Below, piece by piece: positions 1 to 7,486 of a stretch of 64,000 nucleotides of DNA. The notes beneath the pieces were generated by a model. It was not told the DNA's origin. It saw only the letters and a program-made list of their open reading frames with translations, and ran no database searches. A program made the translations under genes and the position numbers. Location: contig NZ_JARVWQ010000001.1 in the NCBI RefSeq assembly GCF_029846255.1, forward strand, positions 620,001 through 684,000, read 5' to 3'. Source of the stretch: Amnibacterium sp. CER49. GTDB lineage: Bacteria; Actinomycetota; Actinomycetes; Actinomycetales; Microbacteriaceae. Numbering within the stretch: the stretch's first letter is position 1; each line of letters opens with the position of its first letter.

Positions 1-1
1 G

Positions 2-103
2 CTCTGCGTCTACGACACCCGCCCCCACCGACTGCTCGACGACGACGTCGACGCCCTGCGCGACCTGGCGCTGCTCACCGAGGCGCGGGTCATCGGCGCC
101 TGA
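2..103 (+). CDS. GAF domain-containing protein, C-terminal fragment
   Basis: Only the last 33 codons are inside the window; the start lies to the left. The readable residues begin LCVYDTRPHRLLDDDVDALRD and end with VIGA and a TGA stop. A short strand, an R/P turn, an L-x-D-x-D segment and an amphipathic helix are the usual end of a GAF domain. The GAF domain of the kinase at 3673-5001 ends in the same way. Its ligand and any N-terminal output domain cannot be seen. Confidence 0.55.
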   Translation, partial: LCVYDTRPHRLLDDDVDALRDLALLTEARVIGA

Positions 104-191
104 CGGCCGCCGAGGTCAGCGCCGCGACGAGCGCTGCGGCGCGATCAGCGCGGCATCGGCCCGTTCGGGGCGGGCGAGAAGGGAGCGCAGG

Positions 192-770
192 ATGACCGGC
201 AAGGTGGTCGTGAACCGATGCGTGTCGATCGACGGCTTCATCGCCGGCCCCGGGGATTCGATGGACTTCGGCGGCGGCCTCGCCCTGTCCGACCTGGTCG
301 ATCCGCAGGACCTCGCCGAGATCGCGAGCGCGACGGGCGCGATGCTCGTCGGCCGGCGCACCTGGGAGGTCGGCGCGCGCATGGCGGCCGAGCGCCCCGA
401 CAGCACCGACTACCCGTTCGAGGGGCCGATGTTCCTCCTCTCCCATCGGCCGCTCGACCCGCCCGCGCCGGCTGTGACGATCCTCGAGGGCGACATCCGC
501 GCGGCGGTCGCCACCGCGCTCGCCGCCGCCGGCGACAGGGATCTGGAGATCCTCGGCGCCGACGTCGCCCGGCAGTGCTTCGAGCAGGGGCTCGTGGACG
601 AGGTGCTCGTCTACGCGCTGCCGATCCTGCTGGGCGGGGGCACCCGGTTCGCCGCGCCGCGCACCGTGCTCGAGCCCGTGAGCAGCGCCCGCTCGGATCG
701 GACGACCATCCTGCGCTTCCGCGTCGCGAGAACCGCGGCCGGAAGGACGGCGCCGGCGTCCGGCGGTTGA
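192..770 (+). CDS. Dihydrofolate reductase family protein (RibD C-terminal fold)
   Basis: This 192-residue protein matches the RibD_C / DHFR-like fold, a cytosolic NADPH-dependent reductase family. It opens with VVVNRCVSIDGFIAGP, the usual first strand with an S-x-D-G-F-I-A loop. It carries a cofactor-type segment MLVGRRTWEV near residue 60 and the typical C-terminal block LEILGADVARQCFEQGLVDEV with a GGGTRFA turn. The start is chosen from a GGGAGCG Shine-Dalgarno just upstream of ATG 192. Stand-alone members are common in actinobacteria and their substrate is rarely known. It is not riboflavin-pathway RibD, because no deaminase domain or rib genes are present. Confidence 0.8.
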   Translation: MTGKVVVNRCVSIDGFIAGPGDSMDFGGGLALSDLVDPQDLAEIASATGAMLVGRRTWEVGARMAAERPDSTDYPFEGPMFLLSHRPLDPPAPAVTILEGDIRAAVATALAAAGDRDLEILGADVARQCFEQGLVDEVLVYALPILLGGGTRFAAPRTVLEPVSSARSDRTTILRFRVARTAAGRTAPASGG

Positions 771-853
771 GCGCGTCCCGGGTCCGAGGAGTCCCGAGGC
801 GTGCCGTCCGCGCACGCCGTTGAATTCTTAGTGGATGCGGAGTCGCGGTTCCC

Positions 854-859
854 TACGCT
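854..859 (+). promoter_or_regulatory. Candidate -10 box of the acyltransferase gene
   Basis: TACGCT fits TANNNT and ends 8 nt before ATG 868, with no Shine-Dalgarno between. A leaderless transcript starting at or next to the ATG is inferred. Confidence 0.45.
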
Positions 860-867
860 GCGCGTCC

Positions 868-1989
868 ATGCCCCCCGTCGCCGAACGGCATCGCGATGCA
901 GGCGTGCTCCGACGCCGGAACCCGGCCATCGACATCGCCCGCGGCATCGCGATCATCGCGATCGTGCTCGGGCATGTCGACCGGGGCCTCGCGAGCGCGC
1001 ATCTGCTCGACGGGACGAGCGCGACGTTCGGGGACTGGGATCGGTTCCTCTACCTGTTCCATGTGGCGGTCTTCGCATTCCTCGCCGGGGTGTTCGTCCG
1101 CTCCGCGGCGGCGCGACAGGGGCGCTGGCGGTATCTGGTGAGCCGGGACGGGCTCTTCCTGTACCTCTACGTGCTCTGGTCGTTCATCGAGGGCCTCACG
1201 AAGGTCGCCACCGCGAAGCTCGTGAACACGCCGACGTCGCTGCTCGGGGTGCTCGACCTGGCGAGACCGATCGGGCAGCTCTGGTTCCTGCCGTGGCTGA
1301 TCGTCGTCACGGCCCTGGCAGTGCTCGTCGCGCCGTGGCGGAGCCGGCCGCGAGCAGCCGCAGCCCTCCTCGGCAGCGCGGTGGTGAGCCTGGTCTTCTG
1401 GGGTTCCGACCCGGCATGGGCCGGCCTCCAGGGGCTCGGCCTCTGGGTCTTCTACTTCGCGGGCGTGGCGCTCGGCTCGGAGGCGCTCATGTCGGCGCTC
1501 GTGGCGATCCGTCTCGTGCCCGCCGTCGCCATCACTGTCGCCGGTTCCGCGCTCTACTGGCTGTCGGTCTTCACCACCGACGCGACGCCGCCGACCGCCG
1601 TCGACGGACGACCGGTGACCGTCGCCACGGTGGCGCTCGGGTTCTTCACGTCCGCCGTCGGACTCGTCGTCGTGCTGGCGGTCAGCCACCTCCTCGCATC
1701 GACTCGGGCGTGCGACTGGCTCGCCTTCGTGGGGCGGCACACCCTCCAGATCTTCCTCGCGAGCATCACCTTCGCCTCGGGGATGCGGATCATCCTCTCG
1801 AAGGCCGGAGTCGACTCCCCCGGGGTGCACGTCGCCCTCGGCACCATCGCCGGTGTCGCACTCCCCCTCGCGCTGTGGTGGCTGCTCGACCGGATCGCGT
1901 TCCCCTGGCTGTTCGCGCTGCCGGGGCGGCGCCGCACGGTCGGTCGTTCCGCGGGGCCGGTGCCCCCGGGCTCCGTCGTCTCGGGGTAG
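868..1989 (+). CDS. Membrane acyltransferase family 3 protein
   Basis: This 373-residue polytopic membrane protein has about ten hydrophobic segments and matches the acyltransferase 3 family, which moves acyl groups onto sugars or envelope polymers. The N-terminal block NPAIDIARGIAIIAIVLGH carries the family's early Arg and His. The core segments FLYLFHVAVFAFLAGVF and IGQLWFLPWL follow, and the last block GRHTLQIFLASI is typical of the OpgC/WecH-like branch. A longer start at 835 is open, but ATG 868 is preferred because TACGCT lies 8 nt before it and no ribosome binding site supports 835. The substrate cannot be read from the sequence. Confidence 0.75.
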   Translation: MPPVAERHRDAGVLRRRNPAIDIARGIAIIAIVLGHVDRGLASAHLLDGTSATFGDWDRFLYLFHVAVFAFLAGVFVRSAAARQGRWRYLVSRDGLFLYLYVLWSFIEGLTKVATAKLVNTPTSLLGVLDLARPIGQLWFLPWLIVVTALAVLVAPWRSRPRAAAALLGSAVVSLVFWGSDPAWAGLQGLGLWVFYFAGVALGSEALMSALVAIRLVPAVAITVAGSALYWLSVFTTDATPPTAVDGRPVTVATVALGFFTSAVGLVVVLAVSHLLASTRACDWLAFVGRHTLQIFLASITFASGMRIILSKAGVDSPGVHVALGTIAGVALPLALWWLLDRIAFPWLFALPGRRRTVGRSAGPVPPGSVVSG

Positions 1990-2048
1990 CGCCCGACGCG
2001 CTGGCAACCGATGTGCGCCTCCGGGCGCCGGTGCGCCACAGTGGCCCC

Positions 2049-3617
2049 ATGAGCGACCCGGCGGCCTGGTTCCTGACGCGCGCCGAGCGCGGCAACCCCG
2101 CCACCGACATCGACGACGGGCCGACCGGCGGACCGGCGTGGGCGGAGGGGAACCACGTCACGCCGCTCGTGCACGGCGCGACCTACTTCGCCCGGCTGGC
2201 GGAGGAGCTCGCCGCGCTGCGGCCCGGCGACCGGGTGTGGTTCACGGACTGGCGAGGCGACCCCGACGAGCTGCTCATGCCGCACGGGCCGACGATCGGC
2301 GACCTGCTCGCCGATCTCGCCGGGCGCGGCGTCGAGGTCCGCGGCCTCGTCTGGCGGTCCCACGGTGAGCGCCTCTCCGCACCGATCAGCGGGCGCGCGA
2401 ACGAGCTGCTCGGACGCCGGATCAACGACGCGGGCGGCGAGGTGCTCCTCGACCAGCGCGTCCGCGTCTTCGGGTCGCATCACCAGAAGCTGTTCGTGCT
2501 GCGGCATCGGGACGACGCCGCGAAGGACGTCGCCTTCGTCGGCGGCATCGACCTCTGCCACAGCCGGCGCGACGACGCCGCGCACGAGGGCGACCCGCAG
2601 TCGCTCGAGATGGACCCGCGGTACGGGAAGCGGGCGCCATGGCACGACGCGGCGCTCGAGCTGCGCGGCCCGGTCGTCGCCGACGTGCTCGCGGTGTTCG
2701 CGGAGCGGTGGAACGACCCCGCACCCCTCGACCGGCGCACCCCGTACCGGATGCTCATGCAGCGCCTGGCGCGGATGCCCCGCCATCCGCGTCCCCTGCC
2801 GGCGACGGCGCCGCCTCCGCCCCCCGCCGGTTCGCACGCGGTGCAGCTGCTGCGCACCTACGGGCAGAAGCGGCCCGCGTTCCCGTTCGCGCCGGAGGGT
2901 GAGCGGAGCATCGCCCGCGCCTACGGCAAGGCGTTCGCCCGCGCCGAGTCGTTCATCTACATCGAGGACCAGTACCTCTGGTCGCGGGAGGTCGCCTCGG
3001 CGATCGCGGTCGCGCTGCGCAAGCACCCCCGGCTGCACGTGATCGTCGTCGTGCCGAGGTACCCGGACTCGGACGGCCCCCTGGTGGGGCCGCCCAGCCG
3101 GCTGGGGCAGGTGCGGGCCGTGTCGATGCTCCGTCGCGCCGCCCCCGACCGCTTCGCCGTCTACGACCTCGAGAACGCCGCCGGCACGCCGATCTACGTG
3201 CACGCGAAGGTGTGCATCGTGGACGACACCTGGATGACGTGCGGCTCCGACAACTTCAACCGCCGCTCCTGGACCAACGACAGCGAGCTCACCTGCGCCG
3301 TGGTCGACCAGGGCAGCGAGCCCCGGCTCGTCCGCGACCTGCGGCTGCAGCTCTGGGCCGAGCACCTCGGGCTCGAGCAGGACGATCCGCGGCTCCTCGA
3401 CCCCACCGCGGGCTTCCGGCTCTGGAAGGACCGGGCGCGGACGCTCGACAGCTGGCACCGTGCGGGCCGTCCGGGGCCCCGGCCCGACTCGCGGGCCCGG
3501 GCGCACACGACCGAGCCGGTGTCCCGGCTGCAGCGGCTCTGGGCCTCTCCGCTCGCCCGGCTCGCCGTCGACCCGGACGGGCGCCCGCAGGCGCTGCGGC
3601 GCGCGAACCGGTTCTGA
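2049..3617 (+). CDS. Phospholipase D family protein
   Basis: This 522-residue protein has the two-lobed PLD fold, which uses paired HKD motifs to hydrolyse or transfer phosphodiesters. The second motif, near residues 385-392 (HAKVCIVD), is complete and followed by GSDNFNRRS. The first, near 145-147 (HHQKLFVLRHRD), has His and Lys but the usual Asp position is Arg, with an Asp three residues later. The block FVGGIDLCHSRRDD is typical of an actinobacterial PLD branch. No signal peptide is seen, so a cytosolic or membrane-associated role is likely. The start is ATG 2049; the upstream part of the open frame reads as non-coding. Confidence 0.85.
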   Translation: MSDPAAWFLTRAERGNPATDIDDGPTGGPAWAEGNHVTPLVHGATYFARLAEELAALRPGDRVWFTDWRGDPDELLMPHGPTIGDLLADLAGRGVEVRGLVWRSHGERLSAPISGRANELLGRRINDAGGEVLLDQRVRVFGSHHQKLFVLRHRDDAAKDVAFVGGIDLCHSRRDDAAHEGDPQSLEMDPRYGKRAPWHDAALELRGPVVADVLAVFAERWNDPAPLDRRTPYRMLMQRLARMPRHPRPLPATAPPPPPAGSHAVQLLRTYGQKRPAFPFAPEGERSIARAYGKAFARAESFIYIEDQYLWSREVASAIAVALRKHPRLHVIVVVPRYPDSDGPLVGPPSRLGQVRAVSMLRRAAPDRFAVYDLENAAGTPIYVHAKVCIVDDTWMTCGSDNFNRRSWTNDSELTCAVVDQGSEPRLVRDLRLQLWAEHLGLEQDDPRLLDPTAGFRLWKDRARTLDSWHRAGRPGPRPDSRARAHTTEPVSRLQRLWASPLARLAVDPDGRPQALRRANRF

Positions 3618-3672
3618 CGAGCCGCCCCGACCTTCCGGAGGTCCCGCGCCGTGTCCGCCGCGGTCGGCGACC

Positions 3673-5001
3673 TCAGCGGCCCTCGAGGGCCTGCAGCGCG
3701 ATCCGTCGGGCCGCGCGGCGCAGCTCCATCTCGTGCATCGTCATCGCGGCGAGGTCCTCGAGGATCGAGATCCGGTCGCTCGAGAAGACGTGGGGCTGCT
3801 CGTCCAGGATCGCCAGCGTGCCGAGGTTGTGCCCCTCCCGCGTGATGAGGGGCACGCCGGCGTAGAACCGGTAGGGGCTGTCCGCGGCCCTCGGGAGATC
3901 CGCGGTCCGCGGGTCGGTGAGCACGTCCTCGATCACGAGCGTCTCGTCGTGCAGGCCGCCCGGGCTGCCGAGGCCCCGCTTGCGGTCCACCTCGGCGACC
4001 GCGATGCCCTGCCGGGACTTCAGCAGGACCTTGTGCTCGTGCACGACGGTGATGATCGCGACCGGGACCCCGAACAGGCGCACCGCGAGGGCGGTGATGC
4101 GGTCGAACTCCGGATCCGGGTGCGCGTCGAGCAGGTTGTACTCGCGCAGCGCCTCGAGCCGCTCCGACTCGGGATCCACCGCCTCGGGGCGCCGGACGCC
4201 CAGCAGGTCGACGAGGAGCTCGCGGACCGCCGCCCTGGCCTCCTCGACCGCCGGGCGGAGCGCCGCGTCGATCTGCACCATCCGCTCCAGGAGCGCCGCC
4301 AGGCCCTCCGGGACGTCGAGCAGCGCGGCCGCGGCGCCGGGGTGCCGTCCGGTGAGTGCCTCACGCAGCACCAGGCCGAGCGAGTAGACGTCGGTCGCGG
4401 GGGTCACGGGCCCGCCTCGCCGCTGCTCGGGGCTGAAGAAGTCCGACTGCATCAGGTGGGCGACGGGCCGGCCGAGCTGCTCGCGCAGCGCCGCCATCCC
4501 GAAGTCGGCGAGCTTCGCGGCAGGCGGCCGGTTGCGCGCCTCGGCGAGCAGCACGTTGGTGGGCTTGATGTCCCCGTGGAAGATGCCCTGCTCGTGGATG
4601 TGCTCGAGGGCGCCGAGCAGGTCCCAGGCGAGGTACCCCACCTCCACGACGGACATCGGTCCCTGCTGCAGCCGGCGACCGAGGTCGCCGCCCGGCACGA
4701 GCTCGAGCACGAGGAACACCCGCGACTCGCCGTCCTCGGTCATGTGGGTCCCGGCGTCGAGCAGCGTCACGAGTGCCGGGTGGTTCAGGCCCGCGATCAT
4801 GCGCGCCTCCCCCTCCTGGGTGCGCACGTCCACGCCGCCGGCGCTTCGCGCGGGGAAGACCTTCACCGCGACGTCGCGCCCGATGAGCACGTCACGGGCG
4901 GCATGAACGACCGACCCCTCGCCCTGGGCGAGGACCTGCCCGACCACGTACCGGCCCTGCAGCACCGCGGCCGCGGCGAGGGGCTCCAGCGCGTCCTGCA
5001 C
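3673..5001 (-). CDS. Serine/threonine protein kinase fused to a GAF domain
   Basis: This 442-residue cytosolic protein joins an N-terminal Hanks-type kinase (about 17-270) to a C-terminal GAF domain (about 275-430). The kinase shows a glycine-rich loop (AQGEGSVV), Lys47 (VAVKVF), a catalytic loop HGDIKPTN near 142-149 and DFG at 166-168. The catalytic loop reads HGD, not HRD, so the regulatory Arg is missing, as in non-RD kinases. No transmembrane or PASTA region follows, so a soluble sensor kinase controlled by its GAF domain is inferred. GTG 5001 is chosen because AGGAGG sits 4 nt before it. The longer open frame is low-complexity and overlaps the divergent hydrolase gene. Confidence 0.85.
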   Translation of the reverse strand: MQDALEPLAAAAVLQGRYVVGQVLAQGEGSVVHAARDVLIGRDVAVKVFPARSAGGVDVRTQEGEARMIAGLNHPALVTLLDAGTHMTEDGESRVFLVLELVPGGDLGRRLQQGPMSVVEVGYLAWDLLGALEHIHEQGIFHGDIKPTNVLLAEARNRPPAAKLADFGMAALREQLGRPVAHLMQSDFFSPEQRRGGPVTPATDVYSLGLVLREALTGRHPGAAAALLDVPEGLAALLERMVQIDAALRPAVEEARAAVRELLVDLLGVRRPEAVDPESERLEALREYNLLDAHPDPEFDRITALAVRLFGVPVAIITVVHEHKVLLKSRQGIAVAEVDRKRGLGSPGGLHDETLVIEDVLTDPRTADLPRAADSPYRFYAGVPLITREGHNLGTLAILDEQPHVFSSDRISILEDLAAMTMHEMELRRAARRIALQALEGR

Positions 5002-5005
5002 GGAT

Positions 5006-5011
5006 CCTCCT
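5006..5011 (-). promoter_or_regulatory. Shine-Dalgarno deciding the kinase start
   Basis: A perfect AGGAGG on the minus strand lies 4 nt before GTG 5001. It fixes the kinase start about 280 bases inside the longest open frame. Confidence 0.7.
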
Positions 5012-5083
5012 CTCGTCGCGGTGGCGCCCTCAGAGGGTCCCACGGAGGGCCTGGTCGTGAGGAGGGCATCAGGCGCGCTTCCG

Positions 5084-5089
5084 TAAGAT
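5084..5089 (+). promoter_or_regulatory. Candidate -10 box of the alpha/beta hydrolase gene
   Basis: TAAGAT fits TANNNT and stands 6 nt before GTG 5096 with no ribosome binding site between, which points to leaderless transcription. Confidence 0.55.
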
Positions 5090-5095
5090 GCGCCG

Positions 5096-5893
5096 GTGCG
5101 ACTCTCGCTGTCCCGACCTGACGCGACGATCGCGTACAGCGCCTCGGGACCCGACGACGCGGCCCGCACGCTCCTCGCGACCCACTCGCTCACGACGAGC
5201 AGGCAGTGGGAGGACGAGGCCGGCGTCCTCGACTGGAGCGGGATCGCCCACCGGGGTACCCGGCTCGTGCGGTTCGACACCCGGGGTCATGGCGAGTCGA
5301 CGGGGAACCCGGATCCCGCGCAGTACGAGTGGCCCGTGCTCGCCGACGACCTCCTCGCGGTGGCGGACGCGGTGTCGCCGCAGGCGCCGATCGACGCGCT
5401 CGGCGAGTCCACCGGCTGCGGCACCCTGCTCTGGGCCGCGAGCCGCGTGCCGTCCCGCTTCCGCCGACTGGTGCTCGTGATCCCTCCGACGCGGGGTCCG
5501 GCGCGTGAGCAGCAGACGCAGCTCTACCTCGCCATCGCCGACATGGTCGAGCTGCGCGGGATGGACGCGTGGCGCCGGATGATGAACGCCGCTCCACTGC
5601 CGCCGCTCCTCAGGGAGGGCGGTTGGAGCAAGCCGCGCAGCAGCGGGGTGATCGAGGCGCTGCTGCCCTCGGTCCTGCGCGGCGCGGCCGCCAGCGTCCT
5701 CCCCGACGAGGACGCGCTGCACGCGATCCGGCACCCGGTGCTCGTCCTGTCGTGGACCACCGACCCGAGCCATCCCGTCGAGACCGGCGAGTACCTCGCG
5801 GAGCAGCTGCCCGACGCCGAGCTCGAGGTCGCGTCGACCCCCGATGCGATCCGGGGGTGGGGGGCGCGGATCGCCGACTTCCTCGCGGCCTGA
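5096..5893 (+). CDS. Alpha/beta hydrolase fold protein
   Basis: This 265-residue protein has the alpha/beta hydrolase layout: an early strand, VRFDTRGHGESTG, the nucleophile elbow GESTG, and a late strand LVLSWTTDPSHP holding a candidate acidic residue. The stretch after the last strand (ELEVASTPDAIRGW) has no His where these enzymes normally carry the catalytic one. The activity may therefore be altered or lost, or a different His is used. The start at GTG 5096 is supported by TAAGAT 6 nt upstream. The gene is divergent from the kinase. The substrate is unknown. Confidence 0.75.
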   Translation: MRLSLSRPDATIAYSASGPDDAARTLLATHSLTTSRQWEDEAGVLDWSGIAHRGTRLVRFDTRGHGESTGNPDPAQYEWPVLADDLLAVADAVSPQAPIDALGESTGCGTLLWAASRVPSRFRRLVLVIPPTRGPAREQQTQLYLAIADMVELRGMDAWRRMMNAAPLPPLLREGGWSKPRSSGVIEALLPSVLRGAAASVLPDEDALHAIRHPVLVLSWTTDPSHPVETGEYLAEQLPDAELEVASTPDAIRGWGARIADFLAA

Positions 5894-5923
5894 GGCGCGC
5901 GGCACCGCTGCTGGGACCGAGGA

Positions 5924-5957
5924 AGCCCTGGTCGAGCGCTCCGCTCGCACCAGGGCC
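5924..5957 (-). terminator. Degenerate copy of the tRNA-Lys terminator hairpin
   Basis: An 8-bp stem (GCCCTGGT at 5925-5932 with ACCAGGGC at 5949-5956) encloses a GAGCG/CGCTC inner stem. It is a near copy of the hairpin at 7274-7312 and has the same position relative to a tRNA-Lys 3' end. One inserted base and changed right-arm bases weaken it. Confidence 0.55.
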
Positions 5958-5965
5958 CCTGTGCT

Positions 5966-6037
5966 GTACGCCCCCTCGGGACTTGAATCCGGAACCCGGC
6001 TGATCACGACGCAGTTGCTCGGCCACCGCTGGCGTGC
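5966..6037 (-). pseudogene. Degenerate tRNA-Lys copy / old attachment remnant
   Basis: On the minus strand this aligns along its whole length with the tRNA-Lys at 25682-25757, best in the 3' half (5966-6004). The T-arm position that should be G53 is A and cannot pair with C61. The acceptor and anticodon stems have mismatches, and the anticodon loop reads CGT in place of CTT. A terminator-like hairpin follows its 3' side exactly as at the genuine locus. It is read as a decayed duplicate or the scar of an earlier integration at the same site. It is not scored as a working tRNA. Confidence 0.55.
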
Positions 6038-6061
6038 ACCGACCCGGCCACGACGTCGAAC

Positions 6062-6067
6062 TACTGT
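6062..6067 (+). promoter_or_regulatory. Candidate -10 box of the Tat-exported propeller gene
   Basis: TACTGT lies 5 nt before ATG 6073. The GGGAGGG further on touches the alternative ATG 6088 and is too close to act as its binding site, which supports leaderless initiation at 6073. Confidence 0.45.
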
Positions 6068-6072
6068 GCAGT

Positions 6073-7143
6073 ATGAGCCGGGGAGGGATGGCCCGCGGCG
6101 GCGCACTGTCCCGTCGAGAGGTGCTGGCAGGCGGTGCCGCGCTGCTTTCCGCGGTCGGCGGCGCTGTCGCCGCTGCCGCCTCCGGCGCAAGAATCCACTT
6201 GACGTCCGGGGACGCGCGGTCCGGCGCGCCGCACGCAGCCTCGGCGAAGCCGTCCCGGCCGCCGTTCATCGGCGCGCCGGTCCCGGCTCTGGAGCTGCAT
6301 CCGGCAGCGATGGCGACGCTGCAGAGCTTCACGCTCCTGCCGCAGACGCGCGAGTGGTACACGACGCAGGCGAGCGCAGGAACGAGTCGCCTGTCCGACC
6401 CGGCGGGGTTGAAGGTGGGCGACATCGTGGTCTCGCGCTTGGCTCCGGACGGATCGCTGCTCGATTGCATGACCCTTCCGGACAGCGGGCACGGCATGGG
6501 CCTGATCGTGCGGATGGAGGCAGGGATCCGGGTCGTGTACTCCTGCTGGTTCGCCCCGGACGCGAGCGGACGCCCGTACGACCTGGTCCGGCTCCCCTAC
6601 ACCCCAGGGGTCGCCAGCCGCGGCGCTGCGACCACTGTCATCGAGGGCGCCGGGTACCCGCTCGACCCGTCTCTCGACGTCTCGACCGATGCGGTCTCGC
6701 TCCGGCACCAGGGTGGCGGAGGACCCGAGTACACGCGCCACGAATGGTCGCACTTCGTGGTCGGGGACCTGTCGCGACCGACGGGGAAGATCGCGACCGC
6801 TGACTGGCCGCCGACGCACCAGGGCTTCTGCAGCTTCGGGAACCGGTTCTTCTTCTACACCGGAGCAGCCAGCGACAAGGCGGGCGGAGACCCGGCGTTG
6901 ATCACCGAGTACAGCTGGGCGAACGGGGAAGCCGTCGCTCCGCCGATCGACGCCTCGGACAACTCGCGCAAGCCGGACGGCTCCTACGAGGGTGGCTCGA
7001 TGGAGCCCGAAGGGGCCACTGTCGTCATCGACGAGAACGGCGTCCCGTCGCTGCTCGTCGGCGTCGCCAACGGGAGCACCTCGGCGGCCGCGGTGCCGCG
7101 CAGCTACCGCACCTTCCGCTACCCGCTCGCGACCGGGACCTAA
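6073..7143 (+). CDS. Tat-exported protein with TagC-like beta-propeller
   Basis: This 356-residue protein starts with a twin-arginine signal (LSRREVLAGG followed by an Ala/Gly-rich hydrophobic stretch), so it is probably exported folded. The body has the repeat GDIVVSRLAPDGSLLDCM ... GHGMGLIV, which resembles the P68RBP/TagC-like beta-propeller annotated in Gram-positive secreted proteins. That similarity is recalled, not searched. No catalytic motif is visible. It lies between the degenerate and the present tRNA-Lys 3' ends, so it may be cargo left by an earlier integration. ATG 6073 is chosen from the -10 box 5 nt upstream; ATG 6088 is the alternative. Confidence 0.55.
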   Translation: MSRGGMARGGALSRREVLAGGAALLSAVGGAVAAAASGARIHLTSGDARSGAPHAASAKPSRPPFIGAPVPALELHPAAMATLQSFTLLPQTREWYTTQASAGTSRLSDPAGLKVGDIVVSRLAPDGSLLDCMTLPDSGHGMGLIVRMEAGIRVVYSCWFAPDASGRPYDLVRLPYTPGVASRGAATTVIEGAGYPLDPSLDVSTDAVSLRHQGGGGPEYTRHEWSHFVVGDLSRPTGKIATADWPPTHQGFCSFGNRFFFYTGAASDKAGGDPALITEYSWANGEAVAPPIDASDNSRKPDGSYEGGSMEPEGATVVIDENGVPSLLVGVANGSTSAAAVPRSYRTFRYPLATGT

Positions 7144-7273
7144 CGCCTCTCGCAGCGCGGTGGCGACGGTCGTCGCGTACTGATGCGAGCGGTGCATGGG
7201 GTCCCGCCTGGTCAGCGGCGTGGCGTGCGAAGATCCTCGCCGACCGACGCGGGCGGGACAGGCCCGAGAACGA

Positions 7274-7312
7274 AGAAGCCCTGGTCGAGCGCTCCGCTCG
7301 ACCAGGGCTTCT
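7274..7312 (-). terminator. tRNA-Lys terminator, separated from its tRNA
   Basis: A perfect 18-bp stem (7274-7291 with 7295-7312) closes a 3-nt loop. Read leftward on the minus strand it follows the tRNA 3' end by a few bases and is followed by a T-rich TTCTTCGTT. It is the natural terminator of tRNA-Lys, now about 18 kb from the intact gene because the island lies between them. Confidence 0.75.
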
Positions 7313-7317
7313 GTTCA

Positions 7318-7355
7318 GTACGCCCCCCGGGACTTGAACCCGGAACCCGCTGATT
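7318..7355 (-). repeat. attL: duplicated 3' end of tRNA-Lys
   Basis: These 38 bases are identical to 25684-25721 inside the intact tRNA-Lys. They cover the T arm, the acceptor 3' strand and part of the anticodon stem. Identity stops at once on both sides. Just beyond the discriminator base this copy reads CTG where the intact tRNA encodes CCA. This is the direct-repeat boundary expected for an integrative element using a tRNA 3' end. Confidence 0.88.
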
Positions 7356-7486
7356 GGAATATCGGTCATATCAGGATATGGCAGGACTTAGCAGAACCGC
7401 TGGTCAGCCTGCGATTGTCGGTATTGCGGCGTAGCGTGCACACGCACGGCTCCGCGCGGGATTCCGACATAAAGGGTGACTAATCG

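Larger units (their letters stand above)
7144..7486. other. Intergenic junction between chromosome and island
   Basis: No gene is seen. It holds the displaced tRNA-Lys terminator (7274-7312), the left attachment repeat (7318-7355), three short ATATC/ATATC/ATATG words at 7359-7380 that could be recombinase contact sites, and a TAGCGT -10 candidate at 7432-7437 for the integrase. Confidence 0.6.

Noticed and set aside
5966-6037. A functional second tRNA
   Set aside because: The T stem lacks G53-C61 pairing, and the acceptor and anticodon stems have mismatches. It is better called a degenerate tRNA-Lys copy.
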